Shown here piece by piece: positions 1-6,069 of a stretch of DNA of 14,675 nt. Origin of the DNA: an uncultured Acetatifactor sp. (GTDB lineage: Bacteria > Bacillota > Clostridia > Lachnospirales > Lachnospiraceae); the NCBI GenBank assembly GCA_910585665.1, contig CAJUFI010000083.1, forward strand, positions 1-14,675, in the 5' to 3' direction. The translations under genes were made by a program, and so were the position numbers. The number at the start of each line of letters is the position of its first letter. Position 1 is the first letter of the stretch. The notes beneath the pieces are model-generated. The model was not told the origin of the DNA. It did not search any database and was given only the letters and a program-made list of their open reading frames with translations.

Positions 1-43
1 TTGAGATTTTTGTATACAACTATATTGCTTAAAAATTAATGCA

Positions 44-514
44 TCAATGTACTAGATAAATCGCATTTGGATAGAATTCCAACATCGACTCCCACTGTAC
101 ATAAAATTGATCAGCTAATCTGTAAAGTATTTGACCGGTTTTTGTTGGAGATGAAACTTTTGCAAATGATTCAATATAAATCAATCTCTTTTTGAACACT
201 TTCGCAATTAGGCACAGCGGGACCACAGCAAGGACTCCTGTTGTAATTACGACATCTGGTTTTTCCTTAAAAAACAATCTCATGCTCTTAAATGTATTCA
301 CAGTCATCCTAAAGAGAAATAGAGCTTCGTTCCTATTGACCTGCTGAAGATAATATATCTGCTCTCCATCTATAGATGCTTCATATTGTGTTCTCTCAGT
401 AACTATAAAACTTTCATACTTCTTCATTAATGGGGCAAGCATTGTAATCTGCTCGAAGTGACCACCAGAGGATGCAGCAAAACACAGTTTTTTTCTCATC
501 TTTATTTTTTCCAT
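44..514 (-). CDS. Cps14F/PssD/Alg14-like glycosyltransferase subunit
   Basis: This 156-residue protein matches the Alg14-like family (Cps14F, EpsE, PssD), the membrane-anchoring partner of a two-part glycosyltransferase that adds the second sugar to a lipid-linked exopolysaccharide or capsule repeat unit at the inner face of the membrane. The N-terminal glycine-rich loop AASSGGHFEQ (about residues 13-22), VITTGVLAVVPLCLIAK (about 89-105) and the C-terminal WESM..YPNAIY are typical. Length is close to the family's usual ~150 residues. The start is supported by GGAG ten bases upstream; a second ATG five codons in has a weaker site. The usual partner (Cps14G/EpsF, the catalytic half) is not in the remaining 43 bases, so it is either beyond the window or absent. 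A Wzz-like fragment upstream fits a polysaccharide locus. Family confident, sugar unknown. Confidence 0.85.
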   Translation of the reverse strand: MEKIKMRKKLCFAASSGGHFEQITMLAPLMKKYESFIVTERTQYEASIDGEQIYYLQQVNRNEALFLFRMTVNTFKSMRLFFKEKPDVVITTGVLAVVPLCLIAKVFKKRLIYIESFAKVSSPTKTGQILYRLADQFYVQWESMLEFYPNAIYLVH

Positions 515-767
515 CTTTATTTTTCTCCGTCTTTTTGTAACTCCCTTTCCAATTTGAAGTTTTATGCGCCTTGATTTAAAAGTGCCACTTCCCTATGATA
601 CGAATAATTGCAAAAAAGATAATGCTTACTTTTCCCACACTTGACATAAGAATCTTCTTTCCAAGTAGTATTTTCTATACACAAGAAACAGCTTTAGCCC
701 TACCACAAATCATCCATCCTATTACACATCCCTGGTTCCAGCCTATCTTGTGCCATAAACAGCATTC

Positions 768-1110
768 CTATAGCATTACATAACCCACCACTGGCTTTTC
801 CAGCGCAGCGATGCTCTCATGCTCCTTCTGGGCTTGCCCTCTGGAAGACTTACCTCTTCCCTCCACCAGAATCACAGCATCGCACTCCCCCAAAGCCTCC
901 AGTGTGCCAGCCGTCCGGTTCATGTCCGCCCCACTGCCAGCATGACGTTCTTCTACAGAAGCGGCACGATGGCCTTCGTAATCTTTTGAAAATCCACAGC
1001 GTCCACACTTCCGGTCACTAGAAACAGCCCGCCGTCCTTCGCAAGGTCAGGCCGCCGACCTTGAACGAATAGGAGTGGTATGAGCCGCACTATCGGGTCG
1101 GTCAGGGCCC
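768..1110 (-). pseudogene. Degraded Wzz/BY-kinase-like C-terminal fragment
   Basis: Reading the minus strand from about 1110, one frame gives LAKDGGLFLVTGSVDA and continues to IVPLL. It then meets an in-frame TAG and runs on as KNVMLAVG until a one-base deletion in a G run near 926-930. Past it, the shifted frame gives ADMNRTAGTLEALGECDAVI, then LVEGRGKSS, and ends LEKPVVGYVML with a TAG at 768-770. The pattern of a chain-length-determinant or BY-kinase C-terminus (CDAVILVE, then a final VVGYVML strand) and its place upstream of a Cps14F gene suggest a broken Wzz-like protein of a polysaccharide locus. One stop and one frameshift are seen directly; the family is a moderate-confidence inference. 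The upstream border with the helicase fragment is not sharp. Confidence 0.4.
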
Positions 1111-1118
1111 ATCATCCT

Positions 1119-1394
1119 TTACATCAGCTTTGCATAGGTCAAGAAGGCAATGCCCGACAGCGTCTCCCCGTCTCCCCCTGCCGCCAGGTAGTTCTCCTTC
1201 TGGGAACGGAAGATGTACTCGCTGGGGGCGAGCCAGATAATCCTCTGGCCGGGGTGCTCCTCCGCCAGCCTGAAGGCGATGAGGGACTTCCCCGTGCCGG
1301 TGGGGTGAATCAGGGCGGCGTCCCCGCGCTCCTGCATCATATGTACAGCTTTCCGGTACGCCTGCTCGTTATGCGGGTACGGCTCAGCGGCCAT
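1119..1394 (-). pseudogene. Truncated DEAD/DEAH helicase, N-terminal fragment
   Basis: The 91-residue reading frame is the N-terminus of a superfamily 2 helicase. It has an N-terminal HNEQAY segment, the Walker A motif HPTGTGKS (about residues 30-37) and the Ia-region strand RIIWLAPSEYIFRSQ. It stops at TAA after FLTYAKLM, before the DExH box (motif II) and all later motifs, so it cannot be a working helicase. The start is well supported: GGGAGG lies seven bases before the ATG in a purine-rich leader. Downstream the DNA changes to the Wzz-like fragment, so the 3' part was lost by deletion or recombination. Full-length relatives run to several hundred residues or more. The 5' end looks intact and may still be transcribed. 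Confidence 0.65.
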
Positions 1395-1415
1395 CTCCTT
1401 CCCTCCCTCTGTCGC

Positions 1416-1565
1416 AAAAAGTGTACTTTTTGGGGCACATCAGGGGGATGGGCATATTTACCAAAAAAAATGTAACTTCACTCTTGATTTTATGCCCAAG
1501 TTGTATTAAAATAGGGATAATTTGTTGGACGTTTGGACAGCCCCAAAAAGTACACTTTTTGGCGC
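1416..1565. repeat. Pair of 21-bp inverted repeats around an AT-rich core
   Basis: Positions 1416-1436 and 1540-1560 are perfect 21-bp inverted copies, separated by 103 bases of mostly AT-rich DNA. Each copy is itself nearly palindromic (AAAAAGT-two bases-ACTTTTT). The right copy extends to a 26-bp imperfect palindrome at 1540-1565. Because the core is palindromic, the two copies also align as direct repeats ending GG(G/C)GCACAT. The left copy sits about 20 bases upstream of the helicase-fragment start codon. It could be a pair of operator sites or a MITE-like element; I saw no clear target-site duplication. Confidence 0.7.
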
Positions 1566-1569
1566 ACAT

Positions 1570-1677
1570 GAAAAAAGATTACGTTCCCTAAACAAAGTCG
1601 TCTGTTCCTGAATCCACCCCTCACCAGGCGAATCCACTTCTTTCACACATAAAGGTTTACGCCGCCAGGCGCACCCC
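1570..1677. other. Intergenic stretch, no gene seen
   Basis: Between the inverted-repeat element and the terminator at 1678 I see no open frame with a ribosome site and no RNA gene. The rest of the gap to the AraC-GGDEF gene (1712-1772) is also empty. Confidence 0.5.
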
Positions 1678-1711
1678 AAAAAATCCGCCCCGCAAAGCGG
1701 AACGGATTTTT
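1678..1711 (-). terminator. Intrinsic terminator of the AraC-GGDEF gene
   Basis: The arms AAAAATCCG (1679-1687) and CGGATTTTT (1703-1711) form a 9-bp stem. An inner CCGC/GCGG stem (1690-1693 with 1697-1700) closes on an AAA loop, with a small bulge between the two. On the minus strand a run of six T follows the GC-rich part. It lies about 60 bases past the stop codon of the AraC-GGDEF gene. The A/T-rich outer arms could let it act in both directions. Confidence 0.75.
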
Positions 1712-1772
1712 CAGATTTGAAATCAAATTAGCGCCTCTTCCAGAAAGAAATCAGCAAGCCAACGCACCCACA

Positions 1773-2579
1773 TCATTTACCCGCCAGGATTGCCTCGCGC
1801 ATCGCTTCGTGCAGCCCCGTGTATAGCTCATCGTAGCAGACGCGCTTCTGCTCCAGCCTGACAGCCGTGGTATGCAGGGACAGCGCGACCTCTCCGTCCC
1901 CGCCGGAGAATGTCTCCCCGTTCCTTGCCCGAATCGCCTCCGCAATATTCTCCGCATAGGCTTCCTCTCTGCTGTCCGTCAGGATGCAGAATTCATCCCC
2001 GCCAATGCGGAACACCACGTCTCCCTCTCCCGCTGCGGCGCTCATGCGGTCCATGGCCTCGATTATGGCCAGGTCCCCCGTCTTGTGGGAAATCTCATTT
2101 ATCCGTATCATCTCTTTGATATCACAGCAGACAAAATAGCAGTCCTTCCTCTCCTGGAACAGATCATAAAGCTCGCTGATATCCACATGCCTGTTGCCCA
2201 TATTGTCTTGACCTCCATTCTCCGTCGGTATCCGAAGCCTCGGATACAGCTCATATTTCATTTTCCGAAATTCTGAGGGTTTGCAGTTCCATACCTGCCT
2301 GAACGCGCGCGCAAAGGATTCGTGTGTGCTGTATCCGTATTCCAGCGCAATGTCCAGAATCGTCCTCTCCGGGCTTCCGGCCAGGAGCCTGGCCGCCTGC
2401 ATCATCCTTCTGCGGACGATGTAGTCATGGACGGATATACAGTTTACACAGCGAAACATTTTTTCCAGGGTGGATTTGGAACAGAAGCATGCGGCCGCCA
2501 CATCCTCCGTCTTGATGTCATCCCGAAGATGCCCTTCAATATATTCCAGCGATGTCAGCAGCAGCTCCACACGACGCAT
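1773..2579 (-). CDS. AraC-type DNA-binding protein fused to a GGDEF domain
   Basis: This 268-residue protein has two parts. Residues 1-110 form an AraC/XylS-type double helix-turn-helix, with the family signature around ILDIALEYGYSTHESFARAF (about 74-93) and the usual CKPSEFRK end. Residues about 130-268 form a GGDEF domain, the fold that makes cyclic di-GMP from two GTP. The active loop RIGGDEF is intact (193-197), the first metal aspartate is present (CCD153) and N161 is in the usual place. The inhibitory I-site RxxD upstream of GGDEF reads GEGD, so its arginine is missing. The end of the domain is shorter than usual and lacks a clear LYxAK motif, so activity is uncertain. No sensor domain or membrane segment is present. 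It may be a regulator controlled by nucleotide binding or a DNA-bound cyclase. GGGGG about 11 bases upstream supports the start. Confidence 0.85.
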   Translation of the reverse strand: MRRVELLLTSLEYIEGHLRDDIKTEDVAAACFCSKSTLEKMFRCVNCISVHDYIVRRRMMQAARLLAGSPERTILDIALEYGYSTHESFARAFRQVWNCKPSEFRKMKYELYPRLRIPTENGGQDNMGNRHVDISELYDLFQERKDCYFVCCDIKEMIRINEISHKTGDLAIIEAMDRMSAAAGEGDVVFRIGGDEFCILTDSREEAYAENIAEAIRARNGETFSGGDGEVALSLHTTAVRLEQKRVCYDELYTGLHEAMREAILAGK

Positions 2580-2613
2580 CCCAAATCACGCCCCCTTTCG
2601 ATATCGTGGTTCC

Positions 2614-2622
2614 ATTATAACA
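2614..2622 (-). promoter_or_regulatory. Extended -10 promoter of the AraC-GGDEF gene
   Basis: On the minus strand TGTTATAAT is a perfect TATAAT with the extended TGn element, about 35 bases before the ATG. No good -35 hexamer lies 16-18 bases upstream, which fits an extended -10 promoter or one needing an activator. Confidence 0.6.
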
Positions 2623-2650
2623 GGGATTGGAGCACAGGGCTTGACTTTTT

Positions 2651-2660
2651 GAATCGATTC
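2651..2660. promoter_or_regulatory. Palindrome between the divergent promoters
   Basis: GAATCGATTC is a perfect 10-bp palindrome, followed by a similar GAATCAAATC at 2671-2680. It lies between the -10 box of the AraC-GGDEF gene and the -35 box of the SRAP gene, where a shared operator would be expected. No binding protein is known from the sequence. Confidence 0.3.
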
Positions 2661-2687
2661 TCAGATTTATGAATCAAATCAACACTT

Positions 2688-2716
2688 TTGACAAAATATA
2701 GATACAATGCTATGAT
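2688..2716 (+). promoter_or_regulatory. Sigma-A-type promoter of the SRAP gene
   Basis: TTGACA (2688-2693), a 17-base spacer and TATGAT (2711-2716) match the housekeeping consensus closely. Transcription would begin near 2723, giving a leader of about 68 bases before the SRAP start codon. Confidence 0.8.
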
Positions 2717-2790
2717 TGCATAAGGTAGGGAATACTGTACTGTCTGTAAGAGCGGGAACAGATGATTGTAGGCAGAGGGAGGCAATGCGT

Positions 2791-3402
2791 ATGTGCAGCC
2801 GTTATCATATAGATGATGGGACAGCAAAGGAAATCGAAATACTGATAAGGCAGACGGAGGAAACGCTGCACCAAAACACTGCCGCCGCCTTAAGGCAAAT
2901 CTGCAGCACCGACATTCACCCTGCGGACAAAGCCCCTATTCTGGCAGCAGAAAACGGCGGAATCAGCTGCATCTGGTTGCGTTGGGGCTTCCCTATGCAA
3001 CCGGGACAGGGAAAAGGGCTGGTCTTCAATGCAAGATGCGAGTCTGCTGCCGAAAAAAATCTTTTCCGGGAAGGCATCCGGCACAGGCGCATCGTCGTCC
3101 CGGCAACGGCTTTCTATGAATGGAACCGCCAGAAAACCAAATATATTTTTCAAAAGGAAAGCCGAAAGACACTCTTTATGGCAGGATGCTGTAGACATTA
3201 TGGCGATGATGAGCGCTTTGTCATCCTGACCACTGCCGCAAACAGCTCCATGCGGCCTGTCCATGACCGTATGCCATTGCTGCTGGACGAAGCGGAAGTA
3301 AAAGAATGGATTCTGGACAACGAAAGGACAGATTCGCTCCTCCGAAAAATACCATGCCCGCTGAATCGCAGCACGGACTATGAACAGTTAAGCTTTTTCT
3401 GA
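2791..3402 (+). CDS. yedK: SRAP (HMCES/YedK-type) abasic-site crosslinking protein
   Basis: This SOS-response-associated-peptidase family protein shields abasic sites in single-stranded DNA by forming a thiazolidine crosslink through its N-terminal cysteine. I start it at 2791, not at an upstream ATG at 2716, because the catalytic cysteine must be residue 2 (MCSRYHI) once Met is removed. GGGAGG at 2777-2782 is also ideally spaced, eight bases before this ATG, and the 2716 codon lies inside the promoter. The 203-residue product has normal family length and keeps the key residues C2, N80 (FNARCES), E110 (AFYEW) and H158 (RPVHDRMP). It is the only intact plus-strand gene in the window and diverges from the AraC-GGDEF gene. 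No obvious LexA box was seen at its promoter. Confidence 0.93.
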   Translation: MCSRYHIDDGTAKEIEILIRQTEETLHQNTAAALRQICSTDIHPADKAPILAAENGGISCIWLRWGFPMQPGQGKGLVFNARCESAAEKNLFREGIRHRRIVVPATAFYEWNRQKTKYIFQKESRKTLFMAGCCRHYGDDERFVILTTAANSSMRPVHDRMPLLLDEAEVKEWILDNERTDSLLRKIPCPLNRSTDYEQLSFF

Positions 3403-3417
3403 CTGTCCGTTTTTTTA
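3373..3417 (+). terminator. Likely intrinsic terminator of the SRAP gene
   Basis: ACAGT (3384-3388) pairs with ACTGT (3402-3406), and ACGG (3373-3376) can pair with CCGT (3407-3410) across a bulge. Seven T follow directly (3411-3417). The stem overlaps the stop codon. The bulge and long loop make it imperfect. Confidence 0.5.
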
Positions 3418-3494
3418 CTGGTGCGCAGGGCATCTGCCGGGAAAGGCATAAATTTTCCCTACAGAAGCTACAGCAGCTATTTTCCGACAGTTCC

Positions 3495-4490
3495 TTAAGT
3501 ACAATCCGGCATAGAATCGACGATATCTGCCAGCCACTTCCTATACTGCTCTTTGACCGGCTCAGGGCTCACGATGGCGGCGTCCTTCCCGATGCCCGCC
3601 AGCCAGCCGAAGAACTGGCCGCTGACCGTCACCTTCGCCCGCACCCGGAACGTCCCCTCCGGCATCTGGCGGATGTCCGCCTCTCTCCCGAAGCGGTCCA
3701 GCACCACGCCCACCAGGCGGTTGGGGAACTGCAGCGTCACCATCTGCTCCTCCCCGCCGTACATGCCGAAAATCTGGTTTGTGTAGGCCGCCAGGTCCAC
3801 CTTGGCGAACTGGTCCACGCCCTCCCGGGCCTCCCGGCATACCTCCACCTTCCCCATCTTGTCCACGCGGTAATGCTTCATGTGTCCGTCCCCGCTGTCG
3901 TAAGCCGCCAGATAATAATTCTCGTCCTGCCAAATCAGAGCCCAGGGGCTCACTTTCCGCAGGCTGTTGACCCTGGGCACCAGCTCCTTTCTCATGTTCC
4001 AGTCCAGATACTGGAAGGAAATCTGGCGGTTCTCCTGGATGGCTCTGTGGATATTGTCGATGCTGTAGTAGACGCTCTCGTTCTCTGTCTTGATGCGCCC
4101 GGCCACGTACACCTGGCGCTGCAGCTTCCCGGCATCATGCTTCCCCGCCATCTGCTCCAACTTCTTGATTAGGCTCCGGGACTTCCTGGTGGTCAGGAAG
4201 CGGGAGGACTGCACTGCGTCCACCAGGAGCTTCAGCTCCGCCAGCTCGAACTCCCTGCCTGCCATGTAATAGCCGCCGCCCAGCCTGCTCTGCACCTGGA
4301 CGATGTCATATCCGAAGTCGCACAGCTTCTCGATGTCATCATAAATGCTCTTCCGCTCGGAGTGGATGCCGTTGGCTTCCAGGTTGGCGATGATGTCCGC
4401 CGTGCTGGCCGGATGGTTCTCGTCCGTATTCTCCGATAAGAACTTGACGATATACAGTAATTTCAGTTTCTGGCCTGAGGATCTCGCCAT
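3495..4490 (-). CDS. WYL-domain transcriptional regulator
   Basis: The 331-residue protein has an N-terminal winged helix-turn-helix (about residues 5-75, with SERKSIYDDIEKL as the recognition region and RLGGGYYM as the wing) and a WYL domain (about 145-215). The WYL signature is a variant, NYYLAAY in place of WYL, followed by the usual HYRVDKM. A C-terminal WCX-like extension follows (about 245-325). WYL regulators often sense nucleic-acid or nucleotide ligands. The reading frame stays open to a GTG at 4529, but MARSSGQKLKLL from the ATG at 4490 is the normal family N-terminus, with a GGTGGAG purine tract just before it. It is the last gene of a minus-strand operon, 48 bases after the 172-residue gene, and converges on the SRAP gene. 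Target genes are unknown. Confidence 0.9.
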   Translation of the reverse strand: MARSSGQKLKLLYIVKFLSENTDENHPASTADIIANLEANGIHSERKSIYDDIEKLCDFGYDIVQVQSRLGGGYYMAGREFELAELKLLVDAVQSSRFLTTRKSRSLIKKLEQMAGKHDAGKLQRQVYVAGRIKTENESVYYSIDNIHRAIQENRQISFQYLDWNMRKELVPRVNSLRKVSPWALIWQDENYYLAAYDSGDGHMKHYRVDKMGKVEVCREAREGVDQFAKVDLAAYTNQIFGMYGGEEQMVTLQFPNRLVGVVLDRFGREADIRQMPEGTFRVRAKVTVSGQFFGWLAGIGKDAAIVSPEPVKEQYRKWLADIVDSMPDCT

Positions 4491-4538
4491 ATCTCCACCG
4501 CACCTTTCCCTGTCTCTTTCTGAGGGCACGATTCAATT

Positions 4539-5057
4539 TTACTCCATTTCTGCCAGTACGGAAAACTTCATCTCATCCCCGCTGATCTGGGAGCCCATGT
4601 ATTCTTCTATAAACGTAAAGTATCCGTCCGCACCCGCCTGTTTCTCCCAGCGATCTATGGAATCCCTGATTCTCAGCAGGCACATAATCGGCTCCTTGTA
4701 GTACTCCCGGAGCTCTGCCGGTTCTGTCGGCATCCCGGGAATGCTCTTTATCACTTCGTTGGTGAAAGGGTCGAATGCCATCAGCAGCGCTTCCTCAAGC
4801 TTTCTGTTGTCCTCGTCCCGGAAAGCTTCCACGTCATATGCTTCTCCCGTATACCGGCTCTTGATATCGAACAACACCAACCCGATTGCCTCCCGCAGGC
4901 GGCGGCTGTTTGACTTCGGGTTCGCCCGGCGGATTTTCAACGCATTGCTTTCCATAGGAAACAGCAGCATCGCGTAGGCATCCTCCTCCCCTTTTCTTAT
5001 CTTTCCGAACTCCTTTTCCATCTGGGAATAAATTCTTTCAAACTGGTATGCCTGCAT
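4539..5057 (-). CDS. Unrecognised 172-residue cytoplasmic protein
   Basis: I do not recognise this family. The protein begins MQAYQFERIYSQMEKEFGK, is soluble and charged, and is mostly predicted helical, with no signal peptide or membrane segment. A cluster RRANPKSNSRRLREAIG (about residues 43-59) is basic; the C-terminal half has a run IMCLLRIRDSIDRWEKQAG followed by YFTFIEEYMGSQ. The reading frame continues upstream to 5126, but GGGAG nine bases before 5057 picks this start. It overlaps the end of the HAD gene by 20 bases, so the two are probably translationally coupled. Co-transcription with a nucleotidase-like HAD protein and a WYL regulator is the only clue to its role. Confidence 0.75.
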   Translation of the reverse strand: MQAYQFERIYSQMEKEFGKIRKGEEDAYAMLLFPMESNALKIRRANPKSNSRRLREAIGLVLFDIKSRYTGEAYDVEAFRDEDNRKLEEALLMAFDPFTNEVIKSIPGMPTEPAELREYYKEPIMCLLRIRDSIDRWEKQAGADGYFTFIEEYMGSQISGDEMKFSVLAEME

Positions 5058-5805
5058 CGCTTTCCGCTCCCTTTTGTTTTTCCATGCTTTCGCCCAATAC
5101 GATCTCACGCACCTTATGTAAATCATCGATTACATAATCCGGCTTATAAGCCGCGCTCAGCTCAGCGTCCGTTCTGTCTGTCTCCTTATCTGCCGCCCTA
5201 TGGTACCAGCAGGTGGCGATTCCGGCCTGTATGCCGCCCTTGATGTCGCTGGTGAGGCTGTCCCCCACTATCAGGATCCTGGACCTGTCCTTTTCTTCGA
5301 TATGTTCCAGGCAATAGTCGAAAAAGACGGGCGAAGGCTTCGGGCTTCCCACCTGTTCCGAGATGAAGATGCCGTCCATCACTTCCGCCAGCCCGGAACG
5401 CTCCAGCTTGTTCTGCTGGGTGGCCGTGACACCGTTGGTGACCGCATACTGGCGCACCTTCCCCCGCAGGGACTTACAGATATCCAGCGAATCATCCAGA
5501 AAAGCATAGACGCTCCCAAGGGCAGCCTGGTATCCCTCATTGAAAGCCTCTATGTCCACGCCCTCAATGCCCAGTTTTTCGAACAGCAAAAGAAAGCGTC
5601 CCGTCAGAAGCTGCTTCTTCGTCACTTCTCCCAATTCAAGACGCTTCCAATAATCATCATTGATCTGAACATACAAGCCAATCTGCTCCCTGGTAATCTC
5701 CCTCCCGATAGAGCGGAAGCACTGCGTCAGCGCCTGCTGCTGGGAACAGGAGAAATCAAGGAGCGTATTGTCCACGTCCCAAAGGACAGTGGTGAACCTA
5801 CTCAT
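5038..5805 (-). CDS. yjjG: YjjG-like HAD-superfamily pyrimidine 5'-nucleotidase
   Basis: This 255-residue protein is a class I haloacid-dehalogenase phosphatase. Motif I is DVDNTLLDF (nucleophile D10, acid/base D12), motif II has T123 in AVTNG, motif III has K156 in GSPKP, and motif IV is GDSLTSD (181-187) binding magnesium. The cap insertion between motifs I and II is helical. The best family fit is YjjG/YfnB, which dephosphorylates non-canonical and standard pyrimidine nucleoside monophosphates and helps cleanse the nucleotide pool. Its ATG overlaps the stop of the upstream membrane microprotein gene by 8 bases. Its C-terminal tail past about residue 238 is polar, extends beyond the core fold and overlaps the next gene. 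Substrate specificity is inferred from family only. Confidence 0.88.
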   Translation of the reverse strand: MSRFTTVLWDVDNTLLDFSCSQQQALTQCFRSIGREITREQIGLYVQINDDYWKRLELGEVTKKQLLTGRFLLLFEKLGIEGVDIEAFNEGYQAALGSVYAFLDDSLDICKSLRGKVRQYAVTNGVTATQQNKLERSGLAEVMDGIFISEQVGSPKPSPVFFDYCLEHIEEKDRSRILIVGDSLTSDIKGGIQAGIATCWYHRAADKETDRTDAELSAAYKPDYVIDDLHKVREIVLGESMEKQKGAESDAGIPV

Positions 5806-5956
5806 TGCTGCCCTTGATGGCAGCCACTGCCTCGTTCTTCGAGGCTTTCTTCTTCGCCATATTGATGCCGATGGCCGTAGCCACCCCAGCCACCACTACG
5901 ATTACCAGCATTACCATCAGATAAGACATAAATGAATTCAAAAAACTAACCAGCAT
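5798..5956 (-). CDS. 52-residue single-pass membrane microprotein
   Basis: This small gene encodes a 52-residue protein. An N-terminal stretch with FLNSFMSYLMVMLVIVVVAG and then VATAIGI (about residues 5-31) forms one long membrane helix. A lysine-rich tail MAKKKASKNEAVAAIKGSNE follows, placing the C-terminus inside the cell by the positive-inside rule. GGAAG in AAAGGAAGTAAGGGATT precedes the ATG with good spacing. Its stop codon overlaps the yjjG-like start in ATGAGTAG, an 8-base overlap typical of coupled genes. A promoter lies about 70 bases upstream. I do not recognise a named family; a membrane tether or a modulator of its operon partners is possible. Confidence 0.75.
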   Translation of the reverse strand: MLVSFLNSFMSYLMVMLVIVVVAGVATAIGINMAKKKASKNEAVAAIKGSNE

Positions 5957-6021
5957 AATCCCTTACTTCCTTTCGTAATACATGAGATGCCTTTTCCGGC
6001 CTCTCTTTCCTTCTATCATTA

Positions 6022-6051
6022 AATATACCAGATATGGGGCATTTCCGTCAA
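6022..6051 (-). promoter_or_regulatory. Promoter of the microprotein-yjjG-WYL operon
   Basis: On the minus strand TTGACG (6046-6051), an 18-base spacer and TATATT (6022-6027) form a good sigma-A-type promoter. It lies about 66 bases upstream of the microprotein start and just past the stop of the lipoprotein gene. The operon can therefore be transcribed independently of that gene. Confidence 0.6.
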
Positions 6052-6069
6052 GATAATCGCTGTAGTTTT

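Noticed and set aside
42..46. TGATG overlap at the end of the Cps14F-like gene, suggesting a coupled partner gene
   Set aside because: The ATG frame reads only Met-His-stop, so no partner gene starts there.
576..647. 23-residue hydrophobic peptide on the minus strand (MSSVGKVSIIFF...) with GGAAAG upstream
   Set aside because: Plausible ribosome site but very short, with no context or family support; could equally be a decayed gene start.
595..783. 62-codon plus-strand open frame
   Set aside because: No ribosome site, no recognisable domain, and its 3' end overlaps the Wzz-like remnant on the other strand.
1384..1569. 61-codon minus-strand frame
   Set aside because: Its two ends are translations of the inverted repeats; no real protein features.
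2716..2790. N-terminal extension of the SRAP protein from the ATG at 2716
   Set aside because: It would bury the catalytic cysteine; the start overlaps the -10 box and lacks a ribosome site.
4491..4529. GTG at 4529 as the start of the WYL regulator
   Set aside because: The family N-terminus begins at the ATG at 4490, and the extra 13 residues are unlike family members.
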